This document shows positions 1-5,224 of a stretch of DNA of 5,224 nt, piece by piece. The stretch is from contig CANJDY010000222.1 of NCBI GenBank assembly GCA_947472635.1, positions 1 to 5,224 of the forward strand. The letters are read 5' to 3'. The DNA comes from Chitinophagaceae bacterium (lineage in GTDB: Bacteria > Bacteroidota > Bacteroidia > Chitinophagales > Chitinophagaceae). Every line of letters starts with the position of its first letter. Positions within the stretch are counted from its first letter, which is position 1. The notes below the pieces were generated by a model. That model worked only from the letters and a program-made list of their open reading frames with translations. It had not been told where the DNA came from and searched no databases. The position numbers and the translations under genes are program-made.

Positions 1-88
1 ATTGGCAGTATTTCCATTCTGCAAAAATAAATGATTGCTAGACAATTGCGCAACTTCGATTGGTTATTGCAATTGGCGTATTTTCATT
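1..88. repeat. Imperfect direct repeat, two copies
   Basis: Positions 1-18 (ATTGGCAGTATTTCCATT) recur at 72-88 (ATTGGCGTATTTTCATT). The copies share 16 of 18 aligned positions, with one single-base gap and one C/T difference. The left copy touches the window edge, so the repeat unit may be longer. The spacing start to start is 71 bases. It could be an old local duplication or a pair of binding sites. Nothing in the sequence distinguishes these. Confidence 0.45.
43..75. repeat. Inverted repeat / possible weak hairpin
   Basis: CAATTGC at 43-49 is the reverse complement of GCAATTG at 69-75. A second short pairing inside it (AAC 52-54 with GTT 63-65) leaves an eight-base loop and an internal bulge. 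No T-run follows directly, so it is not a good intrinsic terminator. It lies between the two copies of the direct repeat. It may be an operator-like or RNA structure, or chance in AT-rich DNA. Confidence 0.3.
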
Positions 89-170
89 TTAACCAACCTT
101 TTACGATATAATCACCACTATTTTGGGTTGGTAAGCAAGGTTTTATTAATTTACAGTATAATTGTTTCCA

Positions 171-2603
171 ATGAGAATTTTACCACTGATTATTTCTACA
201 GCTATTACAACCGGCTTGGTTATAACGCTGAATACAAAGCTATTGCTTCCGGCCCCTTTGGGTAAATTATTGAGCCCCCAGCATGGTGTTTGGCAAAATG
301 CAGAAAGCACCCATGCTAGCTTTAGTGCTGCACTTAAATTTCCGCAACTTAGTGGAAAGGTGGAAGTTTACCTTGATGACCGGTTAGTTCCTCATGTTTT
401 TGCAGAATCGGATAGTGACCTCTACTTTGTACAGGGGTTTTTACACGCTAAATTTCGTTTATGGCAAATGGAATTGCAAACGCATGCAGCAGCAGGAAGG
501 GCGAGTGAAATTGTAGGAAAAATTGCACTTAAACATGACCGTGAGTTCAGGAGATTAGGGATGGGTTTTGCTGCAGAGTCTTCATTAAAAGAAATGGAAG
601 CAGATCCGCAGACCAAAATGACTTGCGATGCTTATACCGCTGGAGTGAATGCATATATTGCTTCCCTAACAGAAAGTACCCTGCCGTTGGAATACAAGCT
701 GATGGGGTATAAACCCGAAAAATGGACTAATTTAAAGTCTGCCTTGTTTCTAAAAAATATGTCCGAAAATTTAGCTGGGCATGATAATGATTTTGAAATG
801 ACCAATGCTAAGAATTATTTTAGCAAAGAGGATTTTTCCAAACTTTATCCTTTACGGCAAGATTCATTGGATCCTATTATTCCAAAAGGGACGGTGTACA
901 GCAAACCCACGCTAGCACTAAAAGTACCTACAGATGTGGACTCCGTTTACTCCAATAAAACAGGACTTGCAGTTACCACCCAGGAAGAAAAGCCTGATAA
1001 GAGTAATGGCAGTAATAACTGGGCAGTTAGTGGAGCTAAAACCAAATCAGGATCACCCATTTTATGCAATGACCCCCATTTGGGATTAAATCTTCCTTCT
1101 CTTTGGTACGAAATGCAATTGCATACACCAAGGCTCAATGTGTATGGGGCTACTTTTCCCGGCGCGCCCTCTGTTATTATTGGTTACAATGATAGTTGTG
1201 CCTGGGGTGTTACCAATGGAGGCAGAGATGTGAGGGATTATTATGAAATCAAATTCAGGGATGCTAGTCGACAGGAATATTGGTATGATAGTGCCTGGAG
1301 AAAAACAGAATTCCGGTACGAAACCATTTTAATTAAGGATTCTGCTACATATTTAGATACGGTGGCGTATACTATATTTGGTCCAGTGATGTACGATGCC
1401 TCATTTAGTGGTGGTCGGGCGGCTAATGCTAGGTACTTTTCTGTACGTTGGAAAGCCCATGATCAAAGCAATGAATTAAAGACTTTCCTACTTTTAAATA
1501 GGGCGCATAATTACCAAGATTATTTGTCAGCTATCAGCAATATGAAAACACCGGGTCAAAATTTCGCCTTTGCAAGTAAAACGGGTGATATTGCGATGCG
1601 AACCCAGGGGGACTGGCCGGCAAAGTGGAATGGACAGGGGGATTTTATTATGCCAGGAACAGATAGTACTTATCAGTGGCAGGGAATGATACCCTTTGAT
1701 GAAACGCCTTTTCAGTATAATCCTGCCAGAAATTTTGTTAGCAGCGCCAATCAAAATCCTGCAGATTCAACTTATCCCTATTATCTTGGAAGGGGATACC
1801 CCTTGTACCGTGGAGTAATCATTAACAGACGCTTACAGGCTATGAACAATATCACCCCAAAGGATATGATGGCATTGCAAACCGATAACTACAATGTATT
1901 TGCAGAAATGGCGACGCCTTTATTTTTGAAACACATCAATGAAAGTTCATTGAATACTGTAGAAAAAAAATACTTCAATCTACTGAAGGCATGGAATTTA
2001 ACGAATGCACCTTATTCGAGGGGAGCCACGGTGTTTGCAATATTGTGGACCAATTTTGACCAGGTAGTGTATGACGATGATTTTAAAAATGCCCCTGCTG
2101 TTATCCTACGACCTTATGAAAGCAATCTGTTGCAAGGGGTTTTAAGTGATACGGCCTATCAGTTTTTAGATAACATTACTACTACTCAAAAAGAAACATT
2201 GGCTGATGACGTAACTACTGCTTTTAAAAATTCAGTTATTGAACTGGAAAAACTGCAAAAGGAGGGAAAACTCGAATGGTCAAAATACAAAGCTACAAGA
2301 GTGAATCATTTAACCAAGCTGGAGGCCCTAAGTCGTTTACGACTTCCGATTGGAGGTGGAACCCACTGTATCAATGCCACTAAACCAAATCATGGACCTA
2401 GTTGGAGAATGATCGTAAGTCTTACCCCACAAACAGAAGCCTATGGTGTATATCCGGGCGGGCAAAGTGGCAATCCGGGAAGTCGATTTTACGATAATTT
2501 TATCGATCATTGGGCCTCTGGAATGTATTACCCCCTTTGGATGATGGCAAAGGGAGAGGAGAAAGATAGTAGGGTTTTGTGGAATATTTCTTTTACTAAT
2601 TAA
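171..2603 (+). CDS. Penicillin acylase family protein (periplasmic Ntn hydrolase)
   Basis: An 810-residue precursor of the N-terminal-nucleophile amidohydrolases that hydrolyse amide bonds of beta-lactams, acyl-homoserine lactones or similar acyl amides. ATG at 171 is preferred over an in-frame TTG at 162 because it gives a clean N-terminus: Met-Arg, then a hydrophobic stretch (residues 3-22) acting as signal peptide or anchor. The alpha part carries the family signatures VPH (73-75) and RLWQM (96-100). The autocleavage site is Gly280/Ser281 in GSNNWAVSG, making Ser281 beta-1. Counting from it, His303 in NDPHLG is beta-23, Asn349 is beta-69, Asp353 and Asp356 match the calcium ligands beta-73 and beta-76 of penicillin G acylase, and Asn527 in SSANQ is beta-247, close to the catalytic Asn at beta-241 to 244. 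GPSWR (742-746) and GGQSGNPGS (763-771) are C-terminal family motifs. Length is normal and the frame is unbroken, so it should be active. Histidine at beta-23 resembles cephalosporin and AHL acylases rather than penicillin G acylase, but the substrate remains unknown. Confidence 0.95.
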   Translation: MRILPLIISTAITTGLVITLNTKLLLPAPLGKLLSPQHGVWQNAESTHASFSAALKFPQLSGKVEVYLDDRLVPHVFAESDSDLYFVQGFLHAKFRLWQMELQTHAAAGRASEIVGKIALKHDREFRRLGMGFAAESSLKEMEADPQTKMTCDAYTAGVNAYIASLTESTLPLEYKLMGYKPEKWTNLKSALFLKNMSENLAGHDNDFEMTNAKNYFSKEDFSKLYPLRQDSLDPIIPKGTVYSKPTLALKVPTDVDSVYSNKTGLAVTTQEEKPDKSNGSNNWAVSGAKTKSGSPILCNDPHLGLNLPSLWYEMQLHTPRLNVYGATFPGAPSVIIGYNDSCAWGVTNGGRDVRDYYEIKFRDASRQEYWYDSAWRKTEFRYETILIKDSATYLDTVAYTIFGPVMYDASFSGGRAANARYFSVRWKAHDQSNELKTFLLLNRAHNYQDYLSAISNMKTPGQNFAFASKTGDIAMRTQGDWPAKWNGQGDFIMPGTDSTYQWQGMIPFDETPFQYNPARNFVSSANQNPADSTYPYYLGRGYPLYRGVIINRRLQAMNNITPKDMMALQTDNYNVFAEMATPLFLKHINESSLNTVEKKYFNLLKAWNLTNAPYSRGATVFAILWTNFDQVVYDDDFKNAPAVILRPYESNLLQGVLSDTAYQFLDNITTTQKETLADDVTTAFKNSVIELEKLQKEGKLEWSKYKATRVNHLTKLEALSRLRLPIGGGTHCINATKPNHGPSWRMIVSLTPQTEAYGVYPGGQSGNPGSRFYDNFIDHWASGMYYPLWMMAKGEEKDSRVLWNISFTN

Positions 2604-2674
2604 CTGTTTCAAAATTAGCCAACCCTATTAATTTCCGGTTGCCAATTCATTTTTACATGTTTAAATTTATTGCT
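2604..2674 (+). other. Short intergenic gap, no clear terminator
   Basis: The 71 bases between the acylase stop and the preferred start of the next gene hold only a weak pairing: CAACC at 2620-2624 with GGTTG at 2637-2641. It has a loop of 12 bases and no clean T-run directly after it. It is too weak to call a terminator, so read-through into the next gene is likely. If the upstream ATG (2657) or TTG (2639) of the next gene is used, the gap shrinks to 53 or 35 bases. Confidence 0.4.
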
Positions 2675-3013
2675 ATGAAGTTTATAGTCTCTGTATTATT
2701 AATCGCCTTGCTAAGTCTAGCGATCTGTTTATATTTTCCCTGGTGGACTATAGCCATCGTTTCATTTTTAGTGTCGAGTTTAATTCCTCAAAATCCTGGC
2801 AGGTCTTTTTTAGCTGGCTTTATGGCACTTTTTTTATTGTGGGGGGCTTTAGCATGGTTTATTAGCAGCAACAATGATCACCTCTTGGCAAAAAAGGTTG
2901 CCTTGATATTAAAAATGGGAAGTCCTGTGGCATTGATTATAGCTACCGCATTGATTGGAGCAATGGTTGCAGGTTTTGCAGCGCTTGCAGGATCTTATCT
3001 ACGTCGAAAATAA
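2675..3013 (+). CDS. Small hypothetical multi-pass membrane protein
   Basis: A 112-residue protein from the ATG at 2675. Function unknown; I recognise no characterised family. It is dominated by hydrophobic segments at about residues 3-21, 24-37, 44-63 and 84-107, giving three or four inner-membrane helices. The first two are joined by the Pro-Trp-Trp at 22-24. A proline/glycine turn, IPQNPGRS (37-44), separates the second and third. The only clearly polar loop is 64-74 (SSNNDHLLAKK), and the protein ends in a basic YLRRK tail. The last helix is rich in Ala and Gly, which suggests tight helix packing. Two earlier in-frame starts exist, ATG 2657 (118 residues) and TTG 2639 (124 residues). I chose 2675 because Met-Lys followed by the hydrophobic stretch is the most natural N-terminus, but 2657 cannot be excluded. 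It sits between two envelope genes on the same strand, and so is probably co-expressed with them. No enzymatic residues stand out. Confidence 0.8.
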   Translation: MKFIVSVLLIALLSLAICLYFPWWTIAIVSFLVSSLIPQNPGRSFLAGFMALFLLWGALAWFISSNNDHLLAKKVALILKMGSPVALIIATALIGAMVAGFAALAGSYLRRK

Positions 3014-3056
3014 AAGATGTCACCTCATTTATTGGGGGACTATTCAAAATGTATTT
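3014..3056 (+). other. Short intergenic gap before the DUF5686 gene
   Basis: The 43 bases contain a G-run (GGGGG at about 3035-3039) roughly 18 bases before the ATG at 3057. That is too far to be a normal ribosome binding site. CCTCA and TGGGG can pair weakly around 3023-3037 with one G-U pair, but no T-run follows. I see no terminator, so co-transcription with the preceding gene is likely. Confidence 0.4.
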
Positions 3057-5224
3057 ATGCGGTCATTATTTTCCCTTCTCTTTTTTTTTATTGTTAGCAA
3101 TACAATCGGTCAAAAAATTGCTGGCACTGTATTCTCTGAAAAAGGCGAATTATTACCCTACTCGTCTATTACGGTAAAGGGAGCATCTAATGGCGCTAGT
3201 GCCAATAGTAGGGCTAGGTTTACGCTCACCGTTTCTCCAGGAATTTATACCTTAGTTTGCCAGCATATTGGTTATGCAACAATGGAAAAAACGGTTACCA
3301 TTACGTCTAAGGATATGGAAATATCTTTTATTTTATCTAATCAAAAACTTTTGTTGAAAGAAGTGGTTGTTAAAAACACAGATGAAGATCCTGCTTATGC
3401 CATCATTCGGGCAGCCATAAAAAAAAGGGAATTCTACAATCGTCAAGTGAGTGCATTTACCTGCGACCTGTATACTAAGGACATGATGAAACTTCGCAAG
3501 TTGCCCAAAAAAATATTTGGACGGAAACTGCCGGAGGAAAGTCGTCAGGATATGGGCCTAGATACGATGGGGCAGGGGATTGTGTATTTGTCTGAATCCA
3601 TATCCTCCATAGCTAGGGTGCTGCCAGATAAGTTTAAAATGGAAGTGAAAAGCAGTAGGGTGAGTGGTAGCAGCGGATTTGGATTTACTTTTCCTACATT
3701 TCTTTCTTTTTATCAAAACAATGTAACCGTTTTTGCCGAAAAATTAAATCCACGTGGCTTTGTTTCTCCTATAGCCGATGGTGCAATTGGGTTTTATAGC
3801 TTTACATATTTAGGTAGTTTTTGGGAAAATGGACAAGAAGTTAATAGTATTCGGGTAAAGCCCCGGCGAAATTACGAGCCCCTTTTTTCGGGCATTATTA
3901 ATATCACAGAGTCAGATTGGCGTATTCATAGTGTGGACTTACTGTTGACAAAGAAGTCGCAGTTGGAAATTATTGATTCGCTTCAGATCACCCAATTGTA
4001 TGTACCTGTTACAAGTGATATCTGGACAGTAAAAAGTCAACTACTTTATTTTACATTGAACCAGCTAGGAGTTGATGCGGTGGCGAATTTTGTAAATGTA
4101 TATTCAGGGTACAATCTTCAACCCGTTTTTCCAAAAAAATTCTTTGATAAAGTAATTATCCGGTATGATACCGGTGTGAATAAAAAAACTAAAGCCTATT
4201 GGGATTCTATTCGTCCGATGCCCTTGGAGAAAGAGGAGGTAAAGGATTATCTTGTAAAAGACAGTCTCTTTGAGGTCAGAAAAGAAGAATTGCTTAATAG
4301 AAAATCTATCGATTCCTTGAAAAAAAAACAGGGTAAATTACATTTGTCAAATGTTTTCTGGAATGGGGTCAATAGAACGCATTATGGTTTGAATGGCACG
4401 TACCGTTGGGGGATTGTACCAATTATCAAAAACCTAGAGTACAATACTGCAGAAGGGGTGGTGGTTAATTCAGCTTTTTATTTTGAAAAATACCTTTCAG
4501 GAAAAAAGCAAAAGCTTACTATCCGTCCCAATATCAGATATGGATTTTCAAATCATCATCTAAACTCCTGGCTCGACATTGTTTTACAAGCACGTGATAT
4601 TGATCTTCATGAAAAGTTGAGAAGACATTCCTGGAGTTTTTCGGTGGGTAAAAGGGTCTCCCAATTTAATAAGGAAAGCACTATTAGTCCTTTACTCAAC
4701 TCTATTAATACGCTATTTTTTGGAAATAATTTCATGAAGACCTATGAAAATATCTTTGCTAATGTAGGGTATAGCAAGAAATTTGAAAGTGGCTTGCAGT
4801 TAGGGGTAAATGCTTTGTACGAAGACCGGCTGCCGCTTCTCAATACCACTCGGTACACATTTTTCAAAAAGGATGCCATTTTCCTTACGCCAAATTATCC
4901 CTATGAAAAAATCAGCGCTGCTGATTTTACTCAACACCAGGCATTGATTTTGAATTTTGATATAAGCATTAAGCCTGGTCAGCAATTTATTCAGTATCCC
5001 AACAGAAAAATCCCTATCGGGTCAAAATTGCCCACCTTTAGTTTTAATTATTCAAAGGGGTTCAAAGGGATAATGGGAAGTGATGTTTCTTTCGATAAGT
5101 GGCGGTTAAGTGTTTGGGATGATAAAAATTTAAAATTGGCCGGAACTTTCCATTATAAAGTAGGTGTGGGCGGTTTCATCAGCCGAGAGGCTGTTTTTAT
5201 TCCGGACTATCAGCATTTTAATGG
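3057..5224 (+). CDS. CarboxypepD_reg-like and DUF5686 family outer-membrane protein (3' end outside window)
   Basis: 722 complete codons are visible with no stop; the C-terminus lies beyond the window. DUF5686 proteins usually run to about 800-850 residues, so roughly 100 may be missing. ATG 3057 starts a clear signal peptide: MRS, then hydrophobic residues 4-13 with a Phe run, and a likely cut near Gly18/Gln19. Residues 19 to about 107 form a carboxypeptidase-regulatory-like beta-sandwich (IAGTVFSEKGE, PGIYTL, IGYA, ending LKEVVVK), the plug-like domain common on Bacteroidota TonB-dependent and related outer-membrane proteins. DEDPAYAIIRAAIKKR (109-124) opens the DUF5686 part. WDSIRPMP (382-389) and the YNTAEG stretch (462-467) are typical motifs of it. 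From about residue 428 alternating aromatic/polar strands suggest a membrane beta-barrel, as expected for the family. The biochemical role of DUF5686 is not established; an outer-membrane location is inferred. There is no TonB box or TonB plug, so it is not a standard TonB receptor. It follows the small membrane protein gene by 43 bases. A nine-T run lies in the signal peptide and a nine-A run at codons 422-424. Confidence 0.9.
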   Translation, partial: MRSLFSLLFFFIVSNTIGQKIAGTVFSEKGELLPYSSITVKGASNGASANSRARFTLTVSPGIYTLVCQHIGYATMEKTVTITSKDMEISFILSNQKLLLKEVVVKNTDEDPAYAIIRAAIKKREFYNRQVSAFTCDLYTKDMMKLRKLPKKIFGRKLPEESRQDMGLDTMGQGIVYLSESISSIARVLPDKFKMEVKSSRVSGSSGFGFTFPTFLSFYQNNVTVFAEKLNPRGFVSPIADGAIGFYSFTYLGSFWENGQEVNSIRVKPRRNYEPLFSGIINITESDWRIHSVDLLLTKKSQLEIIDSLQITQLYVPVTSDIWTVKSQLLYFTLNQLGVDAVANFVNVYSGYNLQPVFPKKFFDKVIIRYDTGVNKKTKAYWDSIRPMPLEKEEVKDYLVKDSLFEVRKEELLNRKSIDSLKKKQGKLHLSNVFWNGVNRTHYGLNGTYRWGIVPIIKNLEYNTAEGVVVNSAFYFEKYLSGKKQKLTIRPNIRYGFSNHHLNSWLDIVLQARDIDLHEKLRRHSWSFSVGKRVSQFNKESTISPLLNSINTLFFGNNFMKTYENIFANVGYSKKFESGLQLGVNALYEDRLPLLNTTRYTFFKKDAIFLTPNYPYEKISAADFTQHQALILNFDISIKPGQQFIQYPNRKIPIGSKLPTFSFNYSKGFKGIMGSDVSFDKWRLSVWDDKNLKLAGTFHYKVGVGGFISREAVFIPDYQHFN

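Larger units (their letters stand above)
1..170. other. Non-coding leader upstream of the acylase gene
   Basis: No convincing gene lies here. All three plus-strand frames that enter at the left edge stop within the first 40 bases, so at most the last dozen codons of an upstream gene could be present. Two exact TATAAT hexamers (107-112 and 157-162) occur, and TATTTTG at 119-125 resembles the Bacteroidota -7 element TAnnTTTG. None has a well-spaced -33 TTTG or -35 TTGACA partner, so no promoter can be fixed. A promoter for the downstream genes is nonetheless expected here. No Shine-Dalgarno sequence precedes the ATG at 171, which is normal for this phylum. Confidence 0.6.

Noticed and set aside
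1..17. Possible divergent minus-strand gene starting with ATG at 17 (MEILP), preceded by TATTTTTG, a full match to the TAnnTTTG element
   Set aside because: Only five codons lie in the window, and the element would be just a few bases from the ATG. A GTTG 21 bases upstream is a weak -33 match. It is worth a look in the flanking sequence but not supportable here.
1..30. Possible last codons of an upstream plus-strand gene (frame 1 reads IGSISILQK then stop)
   Set aside because: All three frames end within 40 bases and none shows a recognisable C-terminus. Nine codons cannot support a gene call.
162..170. TTG at 162 as the acylase start
   Set aside because: It adds only Met-Phe-Pro before a good ATG. 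The ATG at 171 gives a normal Met-Arg signal-peptide start.
35..265. 76-codon plus-strand open frame starting at TTG 35
   Set aside because: It overlaps the N-terminus of the acylase in another frame, starts within non-coding leader, and its product has no recognisable features.
1963..1970. Eight-A run in the acylase gene
   Set aside because: It encodes ordinary Glu-Lys-Lys-Tyr in a continuous frame in AT-rich DNA, and the protein continues with conserved motifs on both sides. There is no sign of slippage.
422..2612. Minus-strand open frames of 63-91 codons within the acylase gene
   Set aside because: They are antisense shadows of a strongly supported gene; their products show no domain features.
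4800..4985. 61-codon minus-strand open frame within the DUF5686 gene
   Set aside because: It is an antisense shadow of a continuous plus-strand reading frame.

Overview
The window looks like chromosomal DNA of a Bacteroidota bacterium, probably Chitinophagaceae or a relative. The evidence is the AT-rich base composition, the lack of Shine-Dalgarno sequences before the genes, and the gene content: a periplasmic penicillin-acylase-type Ntn hydrolase, and a CarboxypepD_reg-like/DUF5686 outer-membrane protein, an architecture typical of that phylum. The family-level assignment is inference from remembered protein types, not from a search.

Layout, all on the plus strand. Positions 1-170 are a non-coding leader with an imperfect direct repeat and weak hairpins. 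Positions 171-2603 are a complete penicillin acylase family gene with its catalytic residues intact. Positions 2675-3013 are a small, very hydrophobic protein of unknown function with about four membrane segments. From 3057 to the window edge runs a DUF5686 family gene whose C-terminus is cut off by the window. The gaps between the genes are short (71 and 43 bases) and hold no convincing terminator, so the three genes are probably transcribed together.

All three products are predicted to act in the cell envelope: the hydrolase in the periplasm, the small protein in the inner membrane, and the DUF5686 protein in the outer membrane. No substrate can be read from the sequence. A shared role is only suggested by linkage. 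I found no tRNA, rRNA, CRISPR array, transposase, integrase or sign of recent transfer. The window looks mostly ordinary. The least understood parts are the small membrane protein and the DUF5686 protein.
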